From: Teichococcus wenyumeiae
GTDB taxonomy: Bacteria; Pseudomonadota; Alphaproteobacteria; Acetobacterales; Acetobacteraceae
Direction of reading: 5' to 3'
DNA length: 64,000 nt
NCBI RefSeq assembly: GCF_003696345.1
Contig: NZ_RFLX01000012.1
Span: 62,001-126,000, forward strand
Below the pieces are notes generated by a model. The model ran no database searches. It was not told the DNA's origin and saw only the letters and a program-made list of their open reading frames with translations. The position numbers and the translations under genes were made by a program. Position 1 is the stretch's first letter. Each line of letters begins with the position of its first letter. Below are positions 10,277 through 22,878 of the stretch, in pieces.

Positions 10277-11230
10277 ATGGACGGTTCCCTTGCAGTTCAG
10301 ACGGGTCGGCGGAAGACGCTGAAGGCGCCGATCGGCTGCGTGGGCGTGGGCCTCCATTCCGGCCAGCGCGCCAGCCTTACCCTGAACCCCGCTCCTGCCG
10401 GTGACGGCATCGTGTTCCGCCGCAGCGACCTGGGCGTCGATATCGCCGCCCGCTTCGACTGGGTGGGCGATACCCGCCTCTGCACCGCCCTGATCGCCCC
10501 TGGCCGCCCAGAAGCTCGCGTTGGCACTGTCGAGCATGTGATGGCCGCCCTTTCCGCCTGCGGCATCGACGATGCCCTGGTGACGGTGGACGGGCCGGAA
10601 GTGCCCATCATGGACGGCTCCGCCGCCCCCTTCATCTTCCTGATCGACTGCGCCGGCACGGTGGAAAGCCTGGAGCCGCGCCGCCGGATCGAGGTGCTGA
10701 AGACCGTGCGCGTCCAGGCCGGCGAAGGCCCTGGTGCCGCCTGGGCCGAGCTTTCCCCGAATCTGACTGGCGGCTTCGAGGCCTCCCTCGGCATTCAGTT
10801 CGACGGCACCGTCATCGGCCGGCAGGCGATGACGCTGCGGGTGACGGAGAATTCCTTCCGTGCCCTGCTGGCCGATGCCCGCACCTTCACCCTGGAGCAG
10901 GAGATCAAGCAGCTCCGCGCCGTCGGGCTGGCGCGCGGCGGCAGCCTGTCCAATGCCGTGGTGGTGGATGGCGACACGGTGCTGAACCCCGGTGGCCTGC
11001 GCCACCCGGAGGAATTCGTGCGCCACAAGCTGCTGGACGTGGTGGGCGACCTGGCCATGGCCGGCGCCCCGCTCCGCGCCCGCTTCCGCGGCGAGCGCTC
11101 CGGCCACGCCTTGAACAACCGTCTGCTGCGCGCCCTTTTCGCCGATCCGACCGCCTGGCGCTGGGAGCATGACGAAGTGGTGTCCCTTCCCCTCGCCCGT
11201 CCGGCGCTGCGCGAGCCGGTGGCGGCCTGA
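10277..11230 (+). CDS. lpxC: UDP-3-O-acyl-N-acetylglucosamine deacetylase
   Basis: LpxC is the zinc-dependent deacetylase for the committed step of lipid A synthesis. The 317-residue protein has the zinc histidine in VEHVMAAL (about 85-92), the second zinc site HKLLDVVGDLAMAG (His and Asp, about 250-263) and the catalytic histidine in SGHALNNRLL. These match the family. Its presence shows an LPS-type outer membrane. It lies downstream of the ftsZ terminator with its own leader, which fits separate transcription from the division operon. bamD follows after 47 bases. Confidence 0.96.
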   Translation: MDGSLAVQTGRRKTLKAPIGCVGVGLHSGQRASLTLNPAPAGDGIVFRRSDLGVDIAARFDWVGDTRLCTALIAPGRPEARVGTVEHVMAALSACGIDDALVTVDGPEVPIMDGSAAPFIFLIDCAGTVESLEPRRRIEVLKTVRVQAGEGPGAAWAELSPNLTGGFEASLGIQFDGTVIGRQAMTLRVTENSFRALLADARTFTLEQEIKQLRAVGLARGGSLSNAVVVDGDTVLNPGGLRHPEEFVRHKLLDVVGDLAMAGAPLRARFRGERSGHALNNRLLRALFADPTAWRWEHDEVVSLPLARPALREPVAA

Positions 11231-11277
11231 AGGCCCCCTGGTGGCTGCCCCCGGCGGCATGATATAGAGCCGGCGCG

Positions 11278-12123
11278 ATGCGCATCCGTTCCCCCCGCTC
11301 CCTCCGTTTCACGTTGCTGCTGGCAGCCCCGCTTATGCTGGGCGCCTGCTCCTCCTGGAACGGCAAGTCCGATTCCCTCCGCGCCCGCGCCGATTTGTCG
11401 GCGCAGACGCCTGAGGCCCTCTATGCCGCCGGCATGGATTCCCTGAAGCAGGAGCGTTACGCCGATGCCCAGGGCTTCTTCGAGGCCGTGGAGCGGGAAC
11501 ATCCGTATTCCACCTGGGCCACCGGCTCCTCCCTGATGGCGGCTTATTCCGACTATCAGCGGAACCGCTATACCGAGGCCATCGGCGGCCTGAACCGCTT
11601 CATCCAGCTGCATCCCGGGCATCGCGACATCGCCTATGCCTATTACCTGCGCGCGCTCTGCTACTACGAGCAGATCGTCGACTCGCAGCGGGACCAGCAG
11701 GGCACCGAGATCGCGATGGCGCAGCTTCAGGAAGTGGTGAACCGCTTCCCCGACAGCTCCTATGCCCGCGATGCCGCGCTCAAGATCGACCTGGCGCGCG
11801 ACCACCTCGCCGGGCGCGAGATGGAGGTCGGCCGCTTCTACCAGGCGCGTGGCCTGCCGCAGTCCGCCATCGGCCGCTTCCGCCGCGTCATCGAGCAGTA
11901 CCAGACCACCAACCACGTGCCTGAGGCACTGCACCGCCTGACCGAGATCTATCTCTCGCTCGGCCTGACGGACGAGGCGCGCAAGACCGCCAGCGTGCTG
12001 GGCCATAACTACCCGGGCAGCCCCTGGTACCAGGACTCCTATGCCCTGCTGGTCGATGGTGCCACGCCGGCCGCGGATGACCGGCCCGGCTTCGTGCGTC
12101 GCAGCCTCGACTGGATCTTCTGA
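11278..12123 (+). CDS. bamD: outer membrane protein assembly factor BamD (lipoprotein)
   Basis: BamD is the essential TPR lipoprotein of the BAM complex that inserts beta-barrel proteins. The 281-residue precursor has an Arg-rich start, a hydrophobic stretch and a lipobox LGAC with the acylated cysteine at residue 23. Tetratricopeptide repeats follow, with segments such as ALYAAGMDSLKQERYADA and YTEAIGGLNRFIQLHPGH. The order lpxC-bamD-recN is common in alphaproteobacteria, where this gene was once named comL. Length and repeats match the family. Confidence 0.94.
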   Translation: MRIRSPRSLRFTLLLAAPLMLGACSSWNGKSDSLRARADLSAQTPEALYAAGMDSLKQERYADAQGFFEAVEREHPYSTWATGSSLMAAYSDYQRNRYTEAIGGLNRFIQLHPGHRDIAYAYYLRALCYYEQIVDSQRDQQGTEIAMAQLQEVVNRFPDSSYARDAALKIDLARDHLAGREMEVGRFYQARGLPQSAIGRFRRVIEQYQTTNHVPEALHRLTEIYLSLGLTDEARKTASVLGHNYPGSPWYQDSYALLVDGATPAADDRPGFVRRSLDWIF

Positions 12124-12132
12124 GGCCGGCGC

Positions 12133-13812
12133 ATGCTGGTCTCCCTCGCCATCCGCGATGTCGTCCTGATAGAGCGGCTGGATCTCGCCCTCGGCGCCGG
12201 TCTTACGGTGCTGACGGGCGAGACCGGCGCCGGCAAGTCCATCCTGCTCGACAGCCTCGGGCTGGCGCTCGGCCAGCGGGCCGAGGCCGGGATGGTGCGC
12301 TCCGGGCAGCCGCAGGCTTCCGTCGTCGCCTGCTTCCACCTGCCGGCCAGCCACCCCGCCCTGGCGCTGATCAGCGAACAGGGCATCGAGGCCGAGGACG
12401 ATCTGGTGCTGCGCCGTGTGGTGCAGGCCGATGGCCGCTCCCGCGCCTTCATCAACGACGAGCCGGTCGGCGTCGGGCTGCTGCGGCGGCTGGGCACGCT
12501 GCTGGTGGAAGTGCAGGGGCAGCACGATCAGGTCGGGCTGGCTGACCCTGCCTCCCATGCCGGGCTGCTGGATGCCTTTGGCGGGCTGGATGCCGACCGC
12601 GCCAAGGTCGGCGAGGCCTTCCGCGCCTGGCGCAATGCCGAGCGTGAGCTGACGGCGGCACGCGAGGCCATCGCCAGCGCCCAGCGCGACGAGGAATGGC
12701 TGCGCCACGCCGTAGGCGAGCTGGACGAGCTGGCGCCGGAAGAAGGCGAGGAAGACCGTCTCGCCGAAGAGCGCCAGGCCATGCAGCAGGGCGAGCGCCG
12801 CGCCGAGGCCGTGGCTTCCGCCCTCTCCGAATTGCAGCCGCGCGACCGCCGTGGCGGCGCCGGCCCGGCCGCCGCGTTGCGCAATGCCGCCCGCGCGCTG
12901 GAACGCCTGCCCGCCCCCAATGAGGAAGCCGCCCCCGCGCTGGCGGCGCTGGGCCAGGCGCAGGATGCGCTGGCCGAGGCGGAGAACCTGCTGGAGCGCC
13001 TGTCCCAGGGCATGTCGCCGGACCCGCGCCGGCTGGAGCATGTCGAGGAACGCCTCTTCGCCCTGCGCGCCGCCGCCCGCAAGCATGCGGTGCCGGTGAC
13101 GGAACTGCCGTCGCTGCTGCGCGAGTTGAAGGAGCGGCTTTCCGCCCTGGATGCCGGCGCCGAGCGCGCCACCGCCCTGGAAGCCGCCGCCGCCGCCGCC
13201 AAGGCCAGCTACCTGGAGGTGGCGCAGGCGCTGTCCGCCAACCGCCGCGCCACCGCCGGCAAGCTGGAAGACGCCGTAGCGCGGGAGTTGAAGCCACTGA
13301 AGCTGGAGCGTGCCCGGCTGCACATCTCCATCGAGCGGCGGGACGAGCGCGGCTGGGCCAGCGACGGGCTGGACCGCATCATCTTCCTGGTCTCCACCAA
13401 TCCGGGACAGAAGCCGGGGCAGCTCGAGAAGATCGCCTCGGGCGGCGAGCTGTCGCGGCTGATGCTGGCGCTGAAGGTGGTGCTGGCACGCGGCTCGCCG
13501 GTGCCGACGCTGGTCTTCGACGAGGTGGATAGCGGCGTCGGCGGCGCCACGGCGGCAGCGGTCGGCGAACGGCTGGCCCGCGTGGCCGAGCGTTTGCAGG
13601 TGCTGGTGGTGACGCATAGCCCGCAGGTGGCGGCGCGTGGGGCGCAGCATCTGCGCGTTTCCAAGGGCATCCGCGCCGAGCGGGCGGAGACGCGGGTGGA
13701 GCCGCTGAACGACAAGGCGCGGCGCGAGGAACTGGCCCGCATGCTGGCCGGCGAAACCGTGACCGAGGCCGCGCGCGCGGCGGCGGATAGCCTGCTGGAC
13801 GGTGCGGCCTAA
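12133..13812 (+). CDS. recN: DNA repair protein RecN
   Basis: RecN is an SMC-like ATPase for repair of double-strand breaks. The 559-residue protein begins with the RecN hallmark MLVSLAIRDVVLIERL and a Walker A GETGAGKSILLDSLGLALG (about 30-48). A coiled-coil region rich in Glu, Ala and Arg spans about residues 155-370. The C-terminal ABC half has SGGELSRLMLALKVVLA and the Walker B region TLVFDEVDSGVGG. It lies 9 bases after bamD and 18 before ligA, probably one operon. Confidence 0.95.
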   Translation: MLVSLAIRDVVLIERLDLALGAGLTVLTGETGAGKSILLDSLGLALGQRAEAGMVRSGQPQASVVACFHLPASHPALALISEQGIEAEDDLVLRRVVQADGRSRAFINDEPVGVGLLRRLGTLLVEVQGQHDQVGLADPASHAGLLDAFGGLDADRAKVGEAFRAWRNAERELTAAREAIASAQRDEEWLRHAVGELDELAPEEGEEDRLAEERQAMQQGERRAEAVASALSELQPRDRRGGAGPAAALRNAARALERLPAPNEEAAPALAALGQAQDALAEAENLLERLSQGMSPDPRRLEHVEERLFALRAAARKHAVPVTELPSLLRELKERLSALDAGAERATALEAAAAAAKASYLEVAQALSANRRATAGKLEDAVARELKPLKLERARLHISIERRDERGWASDGLDRIIFLVSTNPGQKPGQLEKIASGGELSRLMLALKVVLARGSPVPTLVFDEVDSGVGGATAAAVGERLARVAERLQVLVVTHSPQVAARGAQHLRVSKGIRAERAETRVEPLNDKARREELARMLAGETVTEAARAAADSLLDGAA

Positions 13813-16746
<2,934 letters not shown>

Positions 16747-16747
<1 letters not shown>

Positions 16748-18528
16748 CAGAGCGGGGCGCAGGCGCGGGCCAGCCAGGAGGCCACCTCCGGCTCCAGTTC
16801 CGGCCCTATCTCGGCCAGCACGCGGGCGTGGTAGGCGTCGATCCAGGCGCGCTCCTCCGCCGTCAGCAGCGTGAGGTCGATCAGCCAGCGGTCATAGGGC
16901 GCCAGGGTCAGCGTCTCGAAATCCAGGAAAGGCTTCACCTGCCCCGGCAGGCTGCCGGCGGCGCGGGTCAGCAGCAGGTTCTCGATGCGGATGCCATAGG
17001 CGCCGGGCAGATAGAAGCCGGGTTCGTTGGACAGGATCATGCCCTCCTGCAACGGCACCGCCCTGGCGGCGCGGCTGAAGGCCACCGGCCCCTCATGCAC
17101 CGACAGGAAGCTGCCGACGCCATGGCCGGTGCCATGGTCGTAATCCAGCCCCGCATCCCAGAGCGGCCGGCGCGCCACCGCGTCCAGATGCGGCCCCGCC
17201 GCCCCCTGCGGAAAGCGCAGGGTGGAAAGCGCCACATGGCCGCGCAGCACCCGGGTATAGCGGTCCACCAGATCGGCCGGCGGGGTGCCGGGGCCGGTCC
17301 AGAGGGTGCGGGTGACATCGGTCGTGCCGTCGGTGAACTGGGCGCCGCTGTCGATCAGGTAGCATTCATCGGCGCGGATCGGGCGGTCGCTCTCCGGCGT
17401 GGCGCGGTAGTGGATGACGGCGCCGTTCTCGCCGGCACCGGAAATGGCCGGGAAGCTTTCGGCGCGGAACAGCGGCAGCGCGGCGCGAAAGGCCAGCAGG
17501 CGCTCGGCGGCGGAAACCTCGGTCAGGCCGCCCCTGGGGGCCTCGGCCTCGAACCAGCAGAGGAAGCGGGCCAGGGCCAGCGCGTCGCGGTGGTGGGCGG
17601 CGCGGCTGCCCTGCTGTTCCACCGCGTTCTTGCGGGCGCGGGGCAGGCGCACCGGGTCCTCGCCCTTGGTCAGATGGGCGCCCGCCTCCAGCAGCGTGGC
17701 GGCATACCAGATGGGCGTGATGTCCGGGTCCACCCGCACCCGGCAGCCGCCCATGCCGCCCAGCACATCCCCCAGCGAGGCCGGCGTATGGATGGCGACC
17801 TGGCTGCCCAGATGGGCGCGGGTCTCAGGCCCCAGCTTGGAGGGCTCCATGAAGAGGTCCACGCGCCCATCCGCACGCAGGATGGCGCTGCCCAGCGCCA
17901 GCGGCGTGTAGAACAGATCGCCGCCGCGGATATTCAGCAGCCAGGCCACGGAATGGGCATCGGCCAGCACGGCGGCATCCTCGCCGGCCTCGCGAAGCTG
18001 GGCGGCGGCGGCGGCGCGCTTGTCCTCGCTGCTCTGGCCGGCGAATTCCAGCGGCTGCGGCACGGCGGGCGCCATGGGCGGCGCCGGGCGGTCGCGCCAG
18101 ATGTCGTCGATCGGGTTGGCCACCAGCGGCACCAGCACGGCGCCGGAAGCCGCCCTGCGGTCGATAAAGGACTGCGGATGCAGGCGCGGGTCGTAGCCGA
18201 TGCGCAGCCCGGCCGCGTGTTCCTCCAGCCAGTCCTGCGGCGGCTGGTCGATCAGGTGGCGGCGTTCCCAGAGCGCGGGGTCGGTCTGCGCGGCGACCTG
18301 GGTGGTGTAGCGCCCGTCGGTGAAGATGGCGGCTTTCTCTGCCAGGACGACAGCCATGCCAGCCGAGCCGGTAAAGCCTGTCAGCCATGCAAGGCGTTCA
18401 GCACTGGGCGGCACATACTCCCCCAGGAACTCGTCGGACCGGGGCACAAGCACACCGTCGACCCCCAGTCCTGGCAAGCTTTCGCGGAGAGCCGCCAGAT
18501 GGACAGAATAGTTCGTCGCCAGTGTCAT
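16747..18528 (-). CDS. pepP: aminopeptidase P family protein (Xaa-Pro aminopeptidase, M24)
   Basis: This M24 metallopeptidase removes N-terminal residues before proline. It has 593 residues, the long form with two creatinase-like N-terminal domains (the first holds RLAWLTGFTGSAGMAVVL). The catalytic domain shows the dinuclear metal ligands: two Asp in LIDSGAQFTDGTTDVTRT, His in DHGTGHGVGSFLSVHEGP, and Glu in LSNEPGFY and YGIRIENL. The architecture resembles eukaryote-like cytosolic aminopeptidase P rather than the shorter E. coli PepP. It heads a two-gene unit with the hydrolase. A 188-base divergent gap separates it from the DUF1127 gene. Confidence 0.88.
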
Positions 18529-18716
18529 TTTTATGAGCTTCCCGTTAAGAACATGTTTCCATGAGTATCAATGCATGAAACGCATGGCTGAACCATGTGC
18601 GTGGCGCTACTCAATCTGGGCCGGAAGAGTATCTAGAGGCCATCAAACAGGGCGGTCACCACGGCAAGAGCCGGACACGCTGCCCTCTCGGACAGTGATA
18701 TCGGGACACAGCAGTC

Positions 18717-19034
18717 ATGAACGCCCTCATCAACCAATCTGCCGCGATCGAAGCCATCCGTCAGGAGGCTATCCGGGAGCGTGACGCGAAGATCAGCGGC
18801 TGGTTCCGCAAGATGTTCCGCGCCGTCGCGGAATACCCGGCCCGCCGCCGCGTGATGGACGAGCTGTCGATGCTGACGGACCGTGAGCTGGCCGATATCG
18901 GCCTGACCCGCGGCGAGATCGGCCGCGTCTTCGACATGGTCGAGAAGCGCCCGACGGCTACGGTTCACAGCCTGCCGGTCGCCAAGAAGAGCACGGTGGA
19001 AATTTCCGTCCGCGCCCACCGCATCGCGGCCTAA
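18717..19034 (+). CDS. DUF1127 domain-containing small protein
   Basis: This 105-residue protein has the DUF1127 (YjiS-like) core RRVMDELSMLTDRELADIGLTRGEI at about residues 42-66, described here only in pieces: an Arg-rich start, then LTDRELADIGL. Members are small, basic, often stress-linked proteins; some bind RNA or affect phosphate and carbon metabolism. No specific role can be assigned. No clear Shine-Dalgarno precedes the ATG (the sequence before it is cacagcagtc), so the message may be leaderless. A strong terminator follows, so it is probably a single-gene unit. Confidence 0.82.
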   Translation: MNALINQSAAIEAIRQEAIRERDAKISGWFRKMFRAVAEYPARRRVMDELSMLTDRELADIGLTRGEIGRVFDMVEKRPTATVHSLPVAKKSTVEISVRAHRIAA

Positions 19035-19149
19035 GTTTTTTCGGTCACTCGTGCAACCTGGGTCCCACACCCAGGTTGTAGTGGACAGAGACCAGTTTCC
19101 GAGGCGGCGCTCCTCACTACTCCCCCTCCCCCCAACGCCGTTTCGGTTT

Positions 19150-19197
19150 GATCGCCCTGCCGCCCCTTAATTCGGGTGGCGGGGCGATCTCTTTTTG
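19150..19197 (+). terminator. Rho-independent terminator after the DUF1127 gene
   Basis: A 16-bp stem with two G-T pairs (19150-19165 with 19174-19189) and an 8-base loop is followed by tctcttttt. It ends the DUF1127 transcript just before the convergent prmA stop. A second hairpin with a 10-bp stem (19054-19063 with 19069-19078) lies nearer the gene but has no T run. Confidence 0.85.
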
Positions 19198-19211
19198 GGG
19201 GCGGCTCAGCC

Positions 19212-20114
19212 TCAGCGCTTGCGCAGCACCAGCGCGGACCAGGCGCCCTGGTCGATCCGACGCTCCAGCACCAGCCCGGCGCGGCGATGCGCCGCCAGCA
19301 CCATCCGCACCTGCGTGCCCAGCAGCCCGGCCAGGATGGCGGTGCCGCGCGGGGCCAGATGGTCCGCCAGGTCCTTGGCCATCGAGCAGAGCGGTCGGGC
19401 CAGGATATTCGCGAAGACAAGATCGTAGCGGCCGCCATGCACCGCCGGGTGGCGCCAGCCATCGGCCAGCTTGGCCCGCACCATGTGCAGCAGCCCGTTC
19501 ATCCGCGCGTTCTCGGCGGTGATGCGGACGCTCCAGGGCTCGATATCCGTGGCCAGCACCGGGCGCTTCAGCTGCTTGGCCGCCGCCATGGCCAGGATGC
19601 CGGAGCCGGTGCCGATATCCAGGATGCGGCGCGGCCGGCGGTGTGCCATGCCCTCGAAACCGATCAGGCAACCACGGGTTGAACCATGCTCGCCGGAGCC
19701 GAAGGCCAGCCCGGCATCCAGCTTGAGCACGATCTTGCCGCGGGTGACGGGGTCCGGCACATGGGTCGGGCGGATCACAAAGCGCCCGCCGATCTCCTGC
19801 TCGGGGAAGGCTTCCACCGTGCGGGCCAGCCAGCCTTCCGCCTCCACCGGCTCGCGCTGCAGCTCCGGCGCCTCGATGCCGGAAATGGCGGCGGCCAGGG
19901 TCAGGGCCGGCAGCAGTTCCTCATCGCCCACGCCCAGTTCCCGCACCGCTTCCAGGCGCCAGGTATCGGTCGGGTCGTCCTTGAAGTAGCCAACGGTCAG
20001 GCACACGGTCTGAAGCGCGGCTTCGAAGGCGGGCACGGCATGCTCGGGCAGGCCGTCCAGGGTCAGGGTTTCCAGCAGTTGCGGATGGCGGCGGTTGGTC
20101 AGGCCCTGGTTCAT
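19212..20114 (-). CDS. prmA: ribosomal protein L11 methyltransferase
   Basis: PrmA trimethylates residues of ribosomal protein L11. The 300-residue protein has a divergent N-terminal substrate domain and a C-terminal SAM-binding Rossmann fold. It shows AFGSGEHGSTRGC, motif I LDIGTGSGILAMAA, ATDIEPWSV and the post-motif NILARPL, all typical of PrmA. I chose the ATG at 20114, which overlaps the stop of the upstream helicase gene, over the TTG one codon earlier. It is probably co-transcribed with the helicase. Confidence 0.93.
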   Translation of the reverse strand: MNQGLTNRRHPQLLETLTLDGLPEHAVPAFEAALQTVCLTVGYFKDDPTDTWRLEAVRELGVGDEELLPALTLAAAISGIEAPELQREPVEAEGWLARTVEAFPEQEIGGRFVIRPTHVPDPVTRGKIVLKLDAGLAFGSGEHGSTRGCLIGFEGMAHRRPRRILDIGTGSGILAMAAAKQLKRPVLATDIEPWSVRITAENARMNGLLHMVRAKLADGWRHPAVHGGRYDLVFANILARPLCSMAKDLADHLAPRGTAILAGLLGTQVRMVLAAHRRAGLVLERRIDQGAWSALVLRKR

Positions 20115-22318
20115 CAAGCTTTTTCCACGAAGGTATCGATCACGCGCTTCCGTCCCGCCTTCTCGAACTCGACGTCCAGCTTGTTGTCCTCGGCGGCGAC
20201 CACGCGCCCATAGCCGAATTTCTGGTGAAATACCCGCTGCCCAACCGGAATGGCCGCCGTGCGTGCCGGGCGCTCCGCCACCTCCCAGGAGCCGGCCTCG
20301 ATCACCCGGGGCTTGCGCGCCACCAGCGGGAACTGGCCGGAGAAGGCGGAGGGCGCGGAAGCCATGCGGTTGCGGTGCGCGCCGGCGCCGCCTTCCCGCT
20401 CCACATGCGCTTCCGGCAATTCATCCAGGAAGCGGCTCGGGACGGCGCTGCTCCAGGTGCCATACATCTGGCGGTTGGCGGCATGGCTGATGATGCAGTG
20501 CTTGCGGGCGCGGGTGATGCCGACATAGGCAAGCCGCCGCTCTTCCTCCAGCGACTTCTCGCCGCCCTCGTCCAGCGCGCGCTGGTTGGGGAAGAGGCCT
20601 TCCTCCCAGCCCGGCAGGAAGACGGTGTCGAATTCCAGGCCCTTGGCGGCGTGCAGCGTCATCAGGCTGACGCGCTCGGCCTCCGCGTTCTCGTCATTCT
20701 CCATCACCAGCGCGACATGTTCGAGGAAGCCCGCCAGGGTGTCGAACTCGCCAATGGCGCGGATCAGTTCCTTCAGGTTGTCCAGGCGCCCGGCGGCCTC
20801 GGGCGACTTGTCCTGCTTCCACATGTCCGTGTAGCCGGATTCATCCAGCAGCGTGGCCGTGACGACCACATGGCCCTCACGCGGCAGCGCCTCCCGCCAG
20901 CGGGCGAAGCCTTCCAGCAATTCGTGCAGCGCCGCCTTGGGCTTGGCGCGGATGGCGCCGGTCTCGATCATCCGCCAGGCGGCCACCACCAGCGGCTTGC
21001 CTTCCTGCCGCGCCAGGGCATGCATGGCACGGATGGTGGTCTCGCCCAGGCCGCGCTTCGGCGTGTTGACGATGCGCTCGAAGGCCAGGTCGTCGGCCGG
21101 CTGGTTCAGCACCCGCAGATAGGCCATGGCGTCGCGGATCTCGGCGCGCTCATAGAACTTCTGGCCGCCGACCACGCGATAGGGCACGCCGAGGGTGATC
21201 AACCGTTCCTCGAAGGCGCGGGTCTGGAAGCCGGCGCGGACCAGGATGGCCATCTCCGAGAGCCTGTCGCCCCGCCGCTGCCCCTGCTCGATCCGGTCGC
21301 CCACCATGCGGGCCTCTTCCTCGGAATCCCAGAGCGAGACGACGCGCACCTTGTCGCCATCGGCATCGTTGCGGCCGGGGCGCAGCGTCTTGCCCATGCG
21401 GCCGTTGTTCTGCGCGATGAGCCCGGCGGCGGCGCCCAGGATGGGGCGGGTGGAGCGATAGTTGGATTCCAGCCGCACCACGGTGGCGCCGGGGAAGTCC
21501 CGCTCGAAGCGCAGGATGTTCTCGATCTCGGCACCGCGCCAGGAATAGATCGACTGGTCGTCGTCGCCGACGCAGCAGATGTTCTGCGGCTCCGGCGCCG
21601 GGCGCTGGGCCAGCAGGCGCAGCCAGAGGTACTGGACGGTGTTGGTGTCCTGGTACTCGTCCACCAGGATGTAGCGGAAGGTGCGGTGGTAGGAGGCCAG
21701 CACATCCGGATTGGTGCGCAGGATCTCGACCACCAGCATCAGCAGGTCGCCGAAATCGACGGCATTCACGTCCTTCAGGCGGCGCTGGTACTGGGCGTAG
21801 AGGTCGCGGGCGCGGCCATTGGCGAAGTCCACGTCCTCGGCCGTCGTGACGCGGTCCGGCGTCAGGCCCTTGTCCTTCCAACGCTGGATGGCGCTCATCA
21901 GCGCCTGCGGCGGCCAGCGCTTGGTGTCGATATTCTCGGCCACCATGATCTGCTTCAGCAGACGCATCTGGTCGTCGGTGTCGAGGATGGTGAAGTTGTG
22001 CTCCAGCCCCGCCAGCGCCGCGTGCCGCCGCAGCATGCGGGCGCAGAGCGCGTGGAAGGTGCCGAGCCAGAGCCCTTCCGCCGGCTGGCCCAGGATGGCG
22101 GAGACACGCTCCCGCATCTCCTTGGCCGCCTTGTTGGTGAAGGTCACGGCCAGGACCTGGCTGGGCCAGGCGCGCCGCGTCATCAGGATATGGGCGAAGC
22201 GCGTGGTCAGCACCCGCGTCTTGCCGGTGCCGGCGCCGGCCAGCACCAGCAGCGGGCCATCGACGGTTTCGACCGCCGCGCGCTGCTCGGGGTTCAGGCG
22301 GGTCAGGTAATCGCTCAT
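20114..22318 (-). CDS. uvrD: ATP-dependent DNA helicase UvrD/PcrA
   Basis: This SF1A 3'-5' helicase of 734 residues functions in repair and in removal of stalled complexes. Motifs in order are Q/I (LNPEQRAAV; LAGAGTGKT, about 26-34), Ia (AVTFTNKAAKEM), II (ILVDEYQDTN), III (GDDDQSIYSWRGA), IV (LESNYRST), V (MTLHAAKGLEFD) and VI (EEERRLAYVGITRA). The C-terminal tail FHQKFGYGRVV is the tudor-like element of PcrA/UvrD that binds RNA polymerase. It overlaps prmA by one base and starts 6 bases after the pentapeptide gene. Confidence 0.95.
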   Translation of the reverse strand: MSDYLTRLNPEQRAAVETVDGPLLVLAGAGTGKTRVLTTRFAHILMTRRAWPSQVLAVTFTNKAAKEMRERVSAILGQPAEGLWLGTFHALCARMLRRHAALAGLEHNFTILDTDDQMRLLKQIMVAENIDTKRWPPQALMSAIQRWKDKGLTPDRVTTAEDVDFANGRARDLYAQYQRRLKDVNAVDFGDLLMLVVEILRTNPDVLASYHRTFRYILVDEYQDTNTVQYLWLRLLAQRPAPEPQNICCVGDDDQSIYSWRGAEIENILRFERDFPGATVVRLESNYRSTRPILGAAAGLIAQNNGRMGKTLRPGRNDADGDKVRVVSLWDSEEEARMVGDRIEQGQRRGDRLSEMAILVRAGFQTRAFEERLITLGVPYRVVGGQKFYERAEIRDAMAYLRVLNQPADDLAFERIVNTPKRGLGETTIRAMHALARQEGKPLVVAAWRMIETGAIRAKPKAALHELLEGFARWREALPREGHVVVTATLLDESGYTDMWKQDKSPEAAGRLDNLKELIRAIGEFDTLAGFLEHVALVMENDENAEAERVSLMTLHAAKGLEFDTVFLPGWEEGLFPNQRALDEGGEKSLEEERRLAYVGITRARKHCIISHAANRQMYGTWSSAVPSRFLDELPEAHVEREGGAGAHRNRMASAPSAFSGQFPLVARKPRVIEAGSWEVAERPARTAAIPVGQRVFHQKFGYGRVVAAEDNKLDVEFEKAGRKRVIDTFVEKA

Positions 22319-22324
22319 GCGCCC

Positions 22325-22858
22325 CTACTCACGTTCACAGGCACCGACGGAGGCGGCGGCGCAGCGGCGCTGGCCATCCACCCAGAGAGCGCCACCCAGC
22401 ATGGCGCCGGAAAGATCGGCCGCGCCCAGCTCGGCGCCCTGGAGGTTGGCGCCGCGCAGGTCGGCGCGAAAGAAGCGGGCCTGCCGCAGGTCCGCCCCGG
22501 CCAGCGAGGCATCGCGCAGCGTGGCCCGGGTGAAATCCGCCCCGCGCAGCACGGCGCCGGACAGGTCCGCCCCGGTCAGGTCGGCGGAGGTGAAGCGGAC
22601 ATCCGGCCCTTCGACCCCCGCCAGCTTGGCGCCCGCAAGTTTGGCGCGGGAGAAGCTGGCATCGCGCAGCACGGCACCGGAGAGATCGGCCTCGCGAAAA
22701 TCCTGCCCATCCTGCAGGCAGCGGCGCCAGTCCACCTTTGGGGCCGCCGCATCTGTGCAGGCCGCCAACGCCGGGCTGGCGGAGAACAGCAGGGGCAGGA
22801 CAAGCAGGGAGGCCAGGAGGAGGATCACGCCGCTGGCTATAGAACGTCTTGCGAACAA
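22325..22858 (-). CDS. exported pentapeptide-repeat protein
   Basis: The predicted protein has a signal peptide (two Arg, a long Leu/Ala stretch, then ASPALA-A cleavage) and then a run of A(D/N)LXX five-residue repeats, for example EADLSGAVLRDASFSRAKL, over about 110 residues. Such repeats fold into a right-handed quadrilateral beta-helix. The function is unknown. The start is uncertain: TTG at 22858 gives the best signal peptide; TTG 22864 and GTG 22828 are alternatives. A longer open frame reaching into metF is not supported. It sits between metF and the helicase gene, all in one direction. Confidence 0.7.
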   Translation of the reverse strand: MFARRSIASGVILLLASLLVLPLLFSASPALAACTDAAAPKVDWRRCLQDGQDFREADLSGAVLRDASFSRAKLAGAKLAGVEGPDVRFTSADLTGADLSGAVLRGADFTRATLRDASLAGADLRQARFFRADLRGANLQGAELGAADLSGAMLGGALWVDGQRRCAAASVGACERE

Positions 22859-22878
22859 GACCAAGCCTTGGCGGGGAT

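Noticed and set aside
10795-13650. A 951-codon minus-strand frame across lpxC, bamD and recN.
   Set aside because: It spans three real genes, has no recognisable domain, and shows the same composition as other antisense frames.
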